Shown piece after piece: positions 1-7,493 of a DNA stretch of 64,000 nucleotides; the first letter of the stretch is position 1, and each line of letters opens with the position of its first letter. Below the pieces are notes generated by a model. The model saw only the letters and a program-made list of their open reading frames with translations. It was not told where the DNA came from and searched no databases. Source of the stretch: Lentzea pudingi. GTDB lineage: Bacteria; Actinomycetota; Actinomycetes; Mycobacteriales; Pseudonocardiaceae. The stretch covers positions 243,147-307,146 of the forward strand of contig NZ_BMNC01000008.1 in NCBI RefSeq assembly GCF_014646255.1, in the 5' to 3' direction. The translations under genes were made by a program, and so were the position numbers.

Positions 1-994
1 GCCCGATGTGGTCCACAAGCCGGTCGACGTCGAAGCCCGGCAGCGGCCTCAGTTCGACGTCCACGGAGGTCTTCTTCAGGACTCGCCGCCACAGACCGGC
101 GATCTGCCCGTCCTCGATGAGAGTCGCGTGGAACATGCCGTTGTAGGTGGAGATCGGTATCTCGCCATACCGGGTGAAGAACGCGCCACGGTCCTTGTAG
201 CCGATCAGAAGCTCGTCGTAGGCGGGCAGCACGAACGCACCCAAGGCCGGTGTGAGGTCCGGCGGCAACCAGTACTCCTTGCCGTCGAACGTCTCGCACA
301 CCAGCGACGACTTCACCGCTTCCAGGCCGCGGGAGGCCTCGCGGACGCCGATGCCGCACCAGTTCGCGAAGTCCGCCAGGGTCGCCGGGCCGTGGCTGCC
401 GAAGAAGCGTGACGCCAGCACCGCCATCGCCTCGTCGCCGTCCAACGAACGTTGGTGTGGCGCCCATTCGTCCAGGAGCACGAACGTCTGCTCCTTGCCG
501 CGTGGCGGTCCCGGTACGACCAAGCCCTCCTGGGCGAGGTGGATGAACGTGAAGTAGCTCTGCTGCCGGTCGTCCGGAATGCCGACGCCCGCCATGAGGG
601 AGATCATCTCGCGCCGGGTGAGACAGCCGCCTCCGGTCAAAGCCTCCACGAAAGTCTTGCGCGCCAACGACATCAGTTCGGGCGTCATGTGGTGGTAGGC
701 CCACGCCTTGGGGGTCAGGCGGGCAAGGTCGCGGGCGCCGAAGAGGCCCAGCATCCAGCGGACGTCCTCGGCCAGGACGTAGTGGATCGTGCCTCGCATC
801 AGCCACGTGCGGACGACACGACCGGACTGCAGCGCTGATTCGACGTCGGCGATGCGTTCCCCGGCCGTGCGCAGGCCGATGGCCCACAGGGACTGGCCGT
901 AGTCCTGGCCCTGCATTGCGCCGAGCGAGCGCACGACGTCCTCCGCCGACCGGAGCCGCCCGATGTTGCCGAGGCGCAGCGCCGCGATGTCCAT
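1..994 (-). CDS. Winged-helix DNA-binding protein, AlkZ-like (HTH_42 family), 3' end outside window
   Basis: The reading frame starts at ATG 994 (MDIAALRLGNIGRL) and stays open to base 1, so at least 331 residues are present and the C-terminus is missing. Residues 28-33 read QGQDYG; this QxQ segment is the position of the catalytic glutamines in AlkZ-type DNA glycosylases, and it is followed by the family signature WLMRGTIHYV. Related proteins act on alkylated or cross-linked bases, but many members of this large actinobacterial family have no proven activity. It lies 34 bases after the pobA stop on the same strand, so it may be read from the pca operon, although a metabolic link is not obvious. 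The family is well supported; a repair role is inference. Confidence 0.85.
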   Translation of the reverse strand, partial: MDIAALRLGNIGRLRSAEDVVRSLGAMQGQDYGQSLWAIGLRTAGERIADVESALQSGRVVRTWLMRGTIHYVLAEDVRWMLGLFGARDLARLTPKAWAYHHMTPELMSLARKTFVEALTGGGCLTRREMISLMAGVGIPDDRQQSYFTFIHLAQEGLVVPGPPRGKEQTFVLLDEWAPHQRSLDGDEAMAVLASRFFGSHGPATLADFANWCGIGVREASRGLEAVKSSLVCETFDGKEYWLPPDLTPALGAFVLPAYDELLIGYKDRGAFFTRYGEIPISTYNGMFHATLIEDGQIAGLWRRVLKKTSVDVELRPLPGFDVDRLVDHIG

Positions 995-1028
995 CGGGCC
1001 AGTCTCACCGACCGCGCTCCAGTCTCGC

Positions 1029-2198
1029 TCAAGCGGGCCAGCAGCCCGTGTACCCCTCGGCCAGGTAGCGCGAGCCCGCCTCCGAGCCGACGACCGAGGC
1101 CAGTTCGCTGAGTTGCCTGCGCACGTCGAAGTCCGTCGCGGCGGGCAGGGAGTGCAGCATCGTCGTCATCCAGTACGAGAAGTGCTGTGCCTTCCACACG
1201 CGGTCGAGTGCGCGCGGGCCGTACGCGTCCAGGGCGTCCGGGTCGTTCTTGAGCAACGCGCGTTCGATGACCTCGCTGAGCACGCTCACATCGGCCAGGG
1301 CCAGGTTCAGGCCCTTGGCACCGGTCGGCGGCACGGTGTGGGCGGCGTCGCCCGCGAGCAGCAGGTTGCCGTGGCGCATGGGTTCCGCGACGAACGACCG
1401 GAAGCGCAGCACGGTCTTCTCGGTGATCGGGCCTTCCTTCAACGCGAATCCGTCCGGGCCCGCCACGCGCGCCTGCAGCTCCTCCCAGATCCGGTCGTCG
1501 GACCAGGCGGCGGCGTCGGTCTCCGGCGAGCACTGGAAGTACATGCGCTGGTGGGTCTCGGTGCGCTGGCTGATCAGCGCGAACCCGCGCGGCGAGTGCG
1601 CGTAGACCAGTTCGGGAGCGCTGCGCGGCGCCTCGGTGATGATGCCGAACCAGGCGAACGGGTACTCGCGGGAACTGTGCCGGCGCAACGCTTCCGGCAC
1701 CTCGGCGCGGCAGATCGAACGGGAGCCGTCCGCCCCGACGAGCAGGTCGCAGCGCACCTCCTGCGCGATCCCGTCGCTGTCGGTGAACCGGATCGCGGGC
1801 CCGCTGACGTCGACGGACGTGTCGCTGACGCCGAACCGCACGTCGCCGCCGTCGCGTTCGCGCGCGTTCGCCAGGTCCACGAACACGTCGGTCTGCGGGT
1901 AGAGCCAGACCGACTCGCCGACCAGCGCGCGGAAGTCGACGCGATGGCTCTCGCCGCCGAACCGCAGGTCGATGCCCTCGTGCGGATGCCCTTCGCGCAG
2001 CACCCGATCCGACACTCCGGTGTCGGCCAGCAGTCGCGCGCTGTCGGCTTCCAGGATGCCGGCGCGGACCGTCTTCCCGATCTCCACGCGTGTTCTGTTG
2101 TCGATGACGACACTGTCGATCCCGTTGAGGGACAACAGGTGCGAGAGCATCAGCCCCGCCGGTCCCGCACCGACGATGCCGACCTGCGTGCGCGTCAT
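1029..2198 (-). CDS. pobA: 4-hydroxybenzoate 3-monooxygenase
   Basis: This is a 389-residue class A flavoprotein hydroxylase, the usual size for PobA. The N-terminal Rossmann motif GAGPAG lies at residues 10-15, the PobA-typical TVRAGILE follows near residue 43, and the second FAD motif GDAAHTVPPTGAKG lies near residue 285. The enzyme uses NAD(P)H and oxygen to turn 4-hydroxybenzoate into protocatechuate, the substrate of the dioxygenase encoded upstream. It is the fifth gene of the leftward pcaH-G-B-C-pobA series, 25 bases after the pcaC stop. The context confirms the assignment: the operon makes protocatechuate and then cleaves it. Confidence 0.95.
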   Translation of the reverse strand: MTRTQVGIVGAGPAGLMLSHLLSLNGIDSVVIDNRTRVEIGKTVRAGILEADSARLLADTGVSDRVLREGHPHEGIDLRFGGESHRVDFRALVGESVWLYPQTDVFVDLANARERDGGDVRFGVSDTSVDVSGPAIRFTDSDGIAQEVRCDLLVGADGSRSICRAEVPEALRRHSSREYPFAWFGIITEAPRSAPELVYAHSPRGFALISQRTETHQRMYFQCSPETDAAAWSDDRIWEELQARVAGPDGFALKEGPITEKTVLRFRSFVAEPMRHGNLLLAGDAAHTVPPTGAKGLNLALADVSVLSEVIERALLKNDPDALDAYGPRALDRVWKAQHFSYWMTTMLHSLPAATDFDVRRQLSELASVVGSEAGSRYLAEGYTGCWPA

Positions 2199-2223
2199 TA
2201 GAACTCCTTGGTGAGCGGGAGTA

Positions 2224-2583
2224 TTAAGAGTGTTCCTTCAGGACCTGCCGGGCCACCGAGAAGGCGTGGTTCGCCGCGGGCACCCCGCAGTAGATGGCGC
2301 TCTGCAGGATCACCTCGCCGATCTCCGCCTCGCTCAGCCCGTTCCGCAGCGCCGCGGCGACGTGCAGCTTCAGCTCGTCCCAATGCCCGTGCGCGATCAA
2401 CGCCGTCAGGGTGACGGCACTGCGCATCCGCCGGTCGAGCCCGGGCCGCGTCCACACCTCACCCCACGCGTACTTCGTGATGAACTCCTGGAAGTCGCGA
2501 GTGAACTCGTCCGGCGCCGCCCTGTCCACATGCGCGTCACCGAGCACCTCACGCCGGACCTTCATGCCCTCGTCGTAGGACAC
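2224..2583 (-). CDS. pcaC: 4-carboxymuconolactone decarboxylase
   Basis: This is a 119-residue carboxymuconolactone decarboxylase family protein with the PcaC hallmark GMKVRREVLGDAHVDRA at the N-terminus and the family core near AALRNGLSEAEIGEV. It decarboxylates gamma-carboxymuconolactone to beta-ketoadipate enol-lactone. I chose the GTG at 2583 (VSYDEGMKVRRE) because GGGAGG lies just upstream; an earlier in-frame start at 2595 is possible. The start overlaps the end of pcaB by 22 bases, so translation is probably coupled. In many actinomycetes PcaC is fused to the enol-lactone hydrolase PcaD (PcaL). Here it stands alone and no pcaD is visible in the window. Confidence 0.93.
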   Translation of the reverse strand: MSYDEGMKVRREVLGDAHVDRAAPDEFTRDFQEFITKYAWGEVWTRPGLDRRMRSAVTLTALIAHGHWDELKLHVAAALRNGLSEAEIGEVILQSAIYCGVPAANHAFSVARQVLKEHS

Positions 2584-3692
2584 CGCACCTCCCACCGCTT
2601 CAACGCCTCGTCCACGAACACCCCGGCCGCCCCCAGGTACGACCCCGGATCCGTCCCGCCACCACGCTCCGCCAAAAGATCAGGAGCGGCCTCGGCAGCC
2701 CGCCGCGCCATCACGTCGGCGCGCACCTCGAGCCCCTCCACCAGTTCCGCGGCCTGCGAACCCGCCACCACGGCCAGCTCCAGCAACGCCCGCAACGCCG
2801 GCCACTCCGCGTGCCACGCCCCGTCCGGACGCTCGTCCACCGCCCGCGCCGCGCACAGGTGCAGCTGCGCCCCCAGCCCGGGAGCTCGCAGTGCCGCGCT
2901 GTTCACCAGCACCGACAGCACCGGGTTCCGCTTGTGCGGCATGGTCGACGACCCACCGCGCCCGGCCACGAACCCCTCGCGGACCTCACCGACCTCGGGC
3001 CGCCCCAGCGTCAGCAGGTCCGCCGCCATCACCCCGAGGGCGTCACAACACCGCACCACCGCGTCGCCGAGCCGCGTGACCGGCGCGCGGTAGGTGTGCC
3101 AAGGCATTCCCGGCCACACCAGGCCCAGAAAGCCGGCGAGAGCCGCAGCAGAGGCAACGGGATCCGCGACACGGGACAACGTCCCCGCCGCGCCCCCGCA
3201 CTGCACCGGCAGGCCGGAGGCCACCGCTTCCAGCTCGTCCAGCGAGTCGAGCACGCCCACCAGCCACCGCGCGGCCTTGAGCCCGAACGTGATCGGCACG
3301 GCGTACTGCGTCAACGTCCGCCCCGCCATCACGCTGCCGCGATGTTCCCCAGCCAGCCCGGCCAGCGCACGACCGGTGCGTTCAAGATCCGCCGAAACGC
3401 GTTCCAAAACCCCGCGCGCCAGCAACATCAGCGCGGTGTCGAGCACGTCCTGACTGGTCAGTCCGGTGTGGACGGGCGTGGAGACCCGCGCACGCAAGGC
3501 GGAGACCAGCGGCAGCACAGGATTGCCCGCCGCCTCCACCTCGACCGGGTCCAGCGAGGGAACCCAGTCGCCCAGGGACAGAGGCGATCCGAGCACGCGA
3601 GCCCAGGCGACCTCGACCTCCAGCATCGCCCGCACCAGCGCGGCGTCGTCGAGGAGGCCGGCGGCGCGATGGGATCCGGGGAGCACGATCAC
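2562..3692 (-). CDS. pcaB: 3-carboxy-cis,cis-muconate cycloisomerase
   Basis: This 376-residue protein belongs to the fumarase/aspartase superfamily. It carries the superfamily signature GSSTMPHKRNP near residue 250 and an N-terminal HTGLTSQD segment that contributes to the active site. It cyclises 3-carboxymuconate to gamma-carboxymuconolactone. It is shorter than many PcaB proteins (about 450 residues), lacking part of the C-terminal domain, but similar short forms occur in actinomycetes. The start is GTG at 3692, whose last bases overlap the pcaG stop (GTGA), which indicates translational coupling within the pca operon. Confidence 0.92.
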   Translation of the reverse strand: MIVLPGSHRAAGLLDDAALVRAMLEVEVAWARVLGSPLSLGDWVPSLDPVEVEAAGNPVLPLVSALRARVSTPVHTGLTSQDVLDTALMLLARGVLERVSADLERTGRALAGLAGEHRGSVMAGRTLTQYAVPITFGLKAARWLVGVLDSLDELEAVASGLPVQCGGAAGTLSRVADPVASAAALAGFLGLVWPGMPWHTYRAPVTRLGDAVVRCCDALGVMAADLLTLGRPEVGEVREGFVAGRGGSSTMPHKRNPVLSVLVNSAALRAPGLGAQLHLCAARAVDERPDGAWHAEWPALRALLELAVVAGSQAAELVEGLEVRADVMARRAAEAAPDLLAERGGGTDPGSYLGAAGVFVDEALKRWEVRCPTTRA

Positions 3693-4183
3693 GTCCGCGG
3701 GAACTGGAAGAACACCGTCTCGGACGGCCCCTGCAGGTGGATGTCGAACCGGAGGCGCCCGTCGTCCTCGCGCGAGGCGACCAGCCCGTCCACGACGTCC
3801 GCGGCGCCGGGCAGGTAGATGCGCGTGAACAGGCGGTCGAGCAGCCCTCGCGCGAACACCGTCACCGCGAAGAACGGCAGCCCTGGCTCGACCGTGCTGA
3901 ACCAGTAGTGCCCGGCGCCGTCGGTGCAGGACCGGCCCCAGCCCGTGAACCCGGCACCGCGCCGCCGCAGCGACCCGCCGACCCGTGGCACGACACCGGA
4001 GGCGTCGGACTGGCGGATCTCGATCATCGCGTCCGGTACGGGATCACCCGCGCCGTCGAAGACGTAGCCGTGCAGCACCACGGATCCGGCCGCGCCGAAC
4101 GGCACCAGTTCGGAGTCGCCGGGGTACGCGAGCGCGTGGTGGAAGAACGGGCCGACGGTCTGGCCCGGGGTGGCTTCAGTCAT
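3689..4183 (-). CDS. pcaG: Protocatechuate 3,4-dioxygenase, alpha subunit
   Basis: This is a 164-residue intradiol dioxygenase subunit beginning MTEATPGQTVGPFFHHAL, the PcaG-typical TPxQTxGPF opening. The alpha chain shares the beta-sandwich fold of the beta chain but does not provide the iron ligands; it helps shape the active site of the alpha/beta heteromer. It cleaves protocatechuate between the two hydroxyls to 3-carboxymuconate. The start overlaps the end of pcaH by 8 bases and the stop overlaps the GTG of pcaB, so the H-G-B segment is tightly coupled. Confidence 0.94.
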   Translation of the reverse strand: MTEATPGQTVGPFFHHALAYPGDSELVPFGAAGSVVLHGYVFDGAGDPVPDAMIEIRQSDASGVVPRVGGSLRRRGAGFTGWGRSCTDGAGHYWFSTVEPGLPFFAVTVFARGLLDRLFTRIYLPGAADVVDGLVASREDDGRLRFDIHLQGPSETVFFQFPRT

Positions 4184-4913
4184 CGGACGGCTCCAGGTGG
4201 GTCGCGTGGCTTCCGGTCAACACGATGTCCCACCGGTAGCCGAGCAGCCACTCGTGCTCCGACCGCGAGTGGTCGTACGACGCGATCAGCCGGGCCAGCG
4301 CGGCCGGATCGGTGATCGACTGCGCGATCGGGTCCAGCGCCAGCAGCTGGTCGCCGGGGAAGTACATCTGCGTGATCAGCCGCTGCGTGAAGTCGGTGCC
4401 GAACAACGAGAAGTGGATGTGCGCGGGCCGCCAGGCGTTGTGGTGGTTGCGCCACGGGTAGGGGCCCGGCTTGATCGACGTGAACGAGTACCAGCCGTCG
4501 TCGTCGGTCAGGCACCGGCCGACGCCGTGGAAGTTCGGGTCGAGCGGTGCCGGGTGCTGGTCGCCCTGGTGCGAGTAGCGGCCGGCGGCGTTGGCCTGCC
4601 AGATCTCGACGAGCTGGCGGCGCACCGGACGTCCGTCGCCGTCGAGCACCCGGCCGTGCACGCGGATGCGTTCGCCGATCGGCTCACCGCCGCGCTGCAG
4701 GGTCAGGTCGGCCTCGACCGCGGCGACGTCGGAGTGGCCGAACACGGGCGCGAGCAGCTCGGCGCCTTCCGGGTCGGCGTGCCGCGGTTCCTTGGTCGGG
4801 TGGCGCAACGTCGTGCTGCGGTACGGCGCGAAGTCCAGCAGCGGCGCACCTCCCGGTGAGTCGGCCTGGATCTTCGCGATCTCGTCGCTGATCTCGTGCT
4901 GGCTGGTCGTCAC
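4176..4913 (-). CDS. pcaH: Protocatechuate 3,4-dioxygenase, beta subunit
   Basis: The beta subunit of the intradiol dioxygenase carries the non-haem iron. The segments GRCLTDDDGWYSF, RPAHIHFSLFG and TQMYFPGDQ contain the Tyr/Tyr/His/His ligand region of the family. The GTG at 4913 (VTTSQHEISDE, 245 residues) was preferred to an upstream start at 4964. A good promoter (TCGACT, 17 bases, TAGCCT) ends about 8 bases before this GTG, which implies a leaderless mRNA and would leave the longer start outside the transcript. This is the first gene of the pca operon. Regulation is probably through the IclR-type palindrome at 4957-4975. Confidence 0.94.
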   Translation of the reverse strand: MTTSQHEISDEIAKIQADSPGGAPLLDFAPYRSTTLRHPTKEPRHADPEGAELLAPVFGHSDVAAVEADLTLQRGGEPIGERIRVHGRVLDGDGRPVRRQLVEIWQANAAGRYSHQGDQHPAPLDPNFHGVGRCLTDDDGWYSFTSIKPGPYPWRNHHNAWRPAHIHFSLFGTDFTQRLITQMYFPGDQLLALDPIAQSITDPAALARLIASYDHSRSEHEWLLGYRWDIVLTGSHATHLEPSDD

Positions 4914-4921
4914 GTCGTCGA

Positions 4922-4950
4922 AGGCTAGGCAACCGACTCCCGGGAGTCGA
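4922..4950 (-). promoter_or_regulatory. Promoter of the pca operon, leaderless start
   Basis: Read leftward, TCGACT (4950-4945) and TAGCCT (4927-4922) are separated by 17 bases and place transcription start at or very near GTG 4913. A perfect 16-base palindrome (4934-4949) covers the -35 side. The promoter is inferred from spacing and hexamers only. Confidence 0.55.
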
Positions 4951-4956
4951 CCGCCA

Positions 4957-4975
4957 CTTTCCATTGAACGGAAAG
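4957..4975. promoter_or_regulatory. IclR-type operator upstream of pcaH
   Basis: CTTTCCATTGAACGGAAAG is a 19-base palindrome with arms CTTTCC and GGAAAG. The TTTCC-N7-GGAAA layout resembles binding sites of IclR-family regulators, the family that usually controls pca genes (PcaR, PcaU, PobR). It lies directly upstream of the -35 box of pcaH. No IclR gene is in the window. Confidence 0.5.
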
Positions 4976-4987
4976 GCCCGCGTTAAC

Positions 4988-5016
4988 TTGACACCTCCGA
5001 GACGACCGCTCATATT
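4988..5016 (+). promoter_or_regulatory. Promoter plus operator of the tetR gene at 5023
   Basis: TTGACA (4988-4993), a 17-base spacer and CATATT (5011-5016) give a strong promoter ending six bases before ATG 5023, so the mRNA is probably leaderless. The segment AGACGACCGCTCATATT (5000-5016) recurs with one mismatch at 5638-5654 in front of the next gene. It is therefore likely the binding site of the encoded TetR protein (autoregulation). Confidence 0.65.
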
Positions 5017-5022
5017 CGAGGA

Positions 5023-5595
5023 ATGCCCAGGGCAAGTGTGCGAGAGCAGATCGTCGAAGCCGCGTTCGAACAGTTCCACCGGCACGGCTACAACGCGTGC
5101 GGCGTCAAGCTGATCACGGACAGCGCGAAGGTCCCCAAGGGCTCGTTCTACAACCATTTCGAGAGCAAGGAAGCCCTCGCGCTCGTCGTGATGGACCGCT
5201 ACGGCGAGACGCGGCACCTCGACAAGCTCGCGACTCCGAAGACCGCGCCGCTGGCCCGGCTGCGCCACCACTTCGAGGCCCTCGCGCAGGACATCGTCGA
5301 CTTCGGCTACGAACGCGGCTGCGTCTTCGGCAACTTCAGCACCGAGGCCGCCGACCACATCCCCGCGATCCGCGCCGGCGTCCGCACCGCGTTCGACCTC
5401 TGGGCGACCGCGATCTCCGCGGTCATCCGCGAGGCCCAGGACGACGGGATCGTGACGACCACCCAGAGCCCGGACGCCCTGGCCAGGTTCCTGCTCAACT
5501 CCTGGGAGGGCGCCATCGTCGGCGAACGCGCCACGAAGGACGGGTCGTCGTTCGCCGCGTTCTTCACGGTCGCCTTCGAGGTCGTCCTGCGCTGA
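5023..5595 (+). CDS. TetR/AcrR family transcriptional regulator
   Basis: This 190-residue protein has an N-terminal helix-turn-helix (residues about 5-50, ending in GSFYNHFESKEAL, a form of the TetR recognition helix seen in NemR/AcuR-like regulators) and a C-terminal ligand domain with the segment CVFGNFSTEAADH. It probably represses itself and the following hydrolase gene, since both have the same 17-base operator inside their promoters. The spacing to the hydrolase is 65 bases. It is divergent from the pca operon; whether it also affects pcaH is open. The inducer is unknown. Confidence 0.9.
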   Translation: MPRASVREQIVEAAFEQFHRHGYNACGVKLITDSAKVPKGSFYNHFESKEALALVVMDRYGETRHLDKLATPKTAPLARLRHHFEALAQDIVDFGYERGCVFGNFSTEAADHIPAIRAGVRTAFDLWATAISAVIREAQDDGIVTTTQSPDALARFLLNSWEGAIVGERATKDGSSFAAFFTVAFEVVLR

Positions 5596-5624
5596 GACCC
5601 AGCTCTCGGTCCGGTCCGAACTGC

Positions 5625-5654
5625 TTGACGAATTCTAAGACGACCGGTCATATT
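5625..5654 (+). promoter_or_regulatory. Promoter plus second TetR operator before the alpha/beta hydrolase
   Basis: TTGACG (5625-5630), 18 bases, and CATATT (5649-5654) end six bases before ATG 5661, again giving a leaderless start. AGACGACCGGTCATATT at 5638-5654 matches the site before the tetR gene in 16 of 17 positions and contains the palindrome GACCGGTC. Confidence 0.65.
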
Positions 5655-5660
5655 GGATGC

Positions 5661-6470
5661 ATGAGCGACATCCACCCCCGGTTCCACACCATCGACGGTC
5701 TGTCGATCCGCTACGCCGTTAGCGCTGACAAGCCCACCGCGCTGCTGCTCAGCCCCTGGCCCGAGAGCATCTACGCCTACGACGCGACGTGGGCGAAGCT
5801 CGCGGCGCACGCGAACCTGATCGCGGTCGACCTGCCCGGCTTCGGGCACTCCGAGCTGCGCGAGGACCTGTTGTCCCCCAGCCGGATGGGCGAGTTCGTC
5901 GTGCGCATCGCCGACGCGTTCGACCTCGACCGGCCCCACGTCGTAGGGCCCGACATCGGCACCAGCGCGGTCCTGTTCGCGGCGGCGCAGGCACCGGACC
6001 GGTTCCGCAGCATCGTGATCGGCAGCGGCGGCGCGCTCTCCCCGACCGATCTCGGCTCACCGCTGCACGACTGGGTCCACGACGAGGACCTCACGCCGTA
6101 CCGCGCGCTGGGCCCGAAGGACGTTGTGAACGTTGCCATGGACGCCATCGAGGGCTACGAACTGCCGGACGTCGTGCGGCAGGACTACCTCGCCGCCTAC
6201 CAGGGCCAGCGGTTCGTCGAGCAGATGGCGTACGTGCGAGCCTACCCGGCGGAGCTGCGAAAGCTGAACGAACTCCTCCCGGGCATCACCACGCCCGTCC
6301 AGCTGATCAACGGCAAGCGCGACTCGGTGGTGCCGGTCTCCAACGCCGAGCACCTGCGCGGGCGGTTGTCGAACAGCAGGCTGGACGTCGTGGACGCCGG
6401 GCACTTCGTCTGGGAGGAGAACGCGGACGAGTACGCCCGGATCGTCACGACTTGGTGGCAGCAGCACTAA
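5661..6470 (+). CDS. Alpha/beta hydrolase with an aspartate nucleophile
   Basis: This is a 269-residue alpha/beta hydrolase. The nucleophile elbow reads VVGPDIGTS (near residue 97), so the usual serine is replaced by aspartate, as in haloalkane dehalogenases and epoxide hydrolases. The late acid is probably in NGKRDSVVP and the histidine in DAGHFVW near residue 252. It has no signal peptide. I start it at ATG 5661, which lies directly after a promoter, although the frame is open further upstream. It is the apparent target of the adjacent TetR regulator. It is not PcaD, which has a serine nucleophile. The substrate is unknown; an ester-intermediate hydrolysis of an epoxide or halide is the family expectation. 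Confidence 0.85.
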   Translation: MSDIHPRFHTIDGLSIRYAVSADKPTALLLSPWPESIYAYDATWAKLAAHANLIAVDLPGFGHSELREDLLSPSRMGEFVVRIADAFDLDRPHVVGPDIGTSAVLFAAAQAPDRFRSIVIGSGGALSPTDLGSPLHDWVHDEDLTPYRALGPKDVVNVAMDAIEGYELPDVVRQDYLAAYQGQRFVEQMAYVRAYPAELRKLNELLPGITTPVQLINGKRDSVVPVSNAEHLRGRLSNSRLDVVDAGHFVWEENADEYARIVTTWWQQH

Positions 6471-7282
6471 CCGGTCGTGCAGGCAGCTCCGTTCACGCTG
6501 AACGACGCGGGCGGTGAGGTGGGACCGTTGGCAGAGCCGTTGAACCCGAACGTCACCGAGCCGTCCTTGACGATCAGCGCGTTGTAGCCCGCGTTGGCAA
6601 CGCTCACCTCCGCGCCGGACTGGGACACCGTCCCGTTCCACAGCTGCGTCACGGTCTCGCCGTCCGCGAACCGCCAGCGCACCGTCCAGCCCTCGACCAG
6701 CGCGCCGCTGACGTTGCGCACGGTCACATCGGCCTGGAACGCGCCGGCCCACTGGTTCGTGACCCGGTAGACCACGACACAGGTCGAGGCAGGCGTCGAC
6801 GGGGGCGGTGGCGCGGTCGACGCTGGACAGTCCCCCTGGGCCCAGAGTCCGAGTTTCGCCTTCGACGCCTTGCTTTCCGCCTCGACCAGCGGGCCACCGT
6901 CCACACCGGCGGTGCGCAGAAAACCGTACTGGACTGCCAGCAACGCGTAGTCGGTGCCGTCGGGAAGTGCCAGGGAGACCTCGCCGGGCGTGATGCTGCT
7001 CACCCGGACTTCCTTGTCCCGCAACGTCTTGGTGGCGAAGTCGAGTGCGGCGGCGGCCGCGCACACCGACGGTTCGGCCAGCAGTGAGATGCGGGCACGG
7101 GTGCCGTCGGCCAGCTCGACGGTGCGGCCGTCCACAACGGTCCGCACCTTTGTGGACGGCTCCTTCGCTGCCACATCAGGAGAAGAGATGTTCGGCGCGG
7201 GGACGGGCCTGCCGTCCTGCGAGGCCGTGCACCCGGCCACGAACAAGGTCAACAGCACCAACAAGTGCTTCCGTGCTGCCAT
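6467..7282 (-). CDS. Lipoprotein with nuclease-fold-like domain and C-terminal cellulose-binding (CBM2) domain
   Basis: The N-terminus is a lipoprotein signal with lipobox LFVAGC (Cys18). Residues about 45-155 resemble the staphylococcal nuclease fold (VVDGRTVELADGTRARISLL, then ALLAVQYGFLRT and a KLGLWAQGDCP-like end). The Arg/Glu catalytic residues expected of an active nuclease are not recognisable. After a Pro/Ser linker, residues about 170-271 form a CBM2-like module with conserved Trp/Asn positions (ITNQWAGAF-type start, VRWRFADGE, QLWNGTVSQSG, VTFGFNGS). It is probably exported, lipid-anchored and polysaccharide-binding. It converges on the hydrolase with a 4-base overlap of stops. The pairing of these two domains is unusual. 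Confidence 0.75.
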   Translation of the reverse strand: MAARKHLLVLLTLFVAGCTASQDGRPVPAPNISSPDVAAKEPSTKVRTVVDGRTVELADGTRARISLLAEPSVCAAAAALDFATKTLRDKEVRVSSITPGEVSLALPDGTDYALLAVQYGFLRTAGVDGGPLVEAESKASKAKLGLWAQGDCPASTAPPPPSTPASTCVVVYRVTNQWAGAFQADVTVRNVSGALVEGWTVRWRFADGETVTQLWNGTVSQSGAEVSVANAGYNALIVKDGSVTFGFNGSANGPTSPPASFSVNGAACTTG

Positions 7283-7493
7283 TGGCCAAATCTATCGCCG
7301 GAGGCAGCGTCCGCAATCGGCTGTTCGGAGTTGATCAACTCGGGCTTTCGGAGGTGTGGGCCGCGCAGCGCTTCCGGATGTGCGAGCGTGAGGTGGCCAC
7401 AGTTGCGCGGATGGTTCCCTGCCGTTCATCAGCTCGTGGTGCTCGACCGAAAGGATCACGACGTACCTCGTTCCCTGCCGATGGAGGTCTGAA

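Noticed and set aside
5097..5660. N-terminal extension of the alpha/beta hydrolase frame through the tetR gene
   Set aside because: It is a shadow frame of tetR; a promoter and ATG lie at 5625-5663, and homology starts there.
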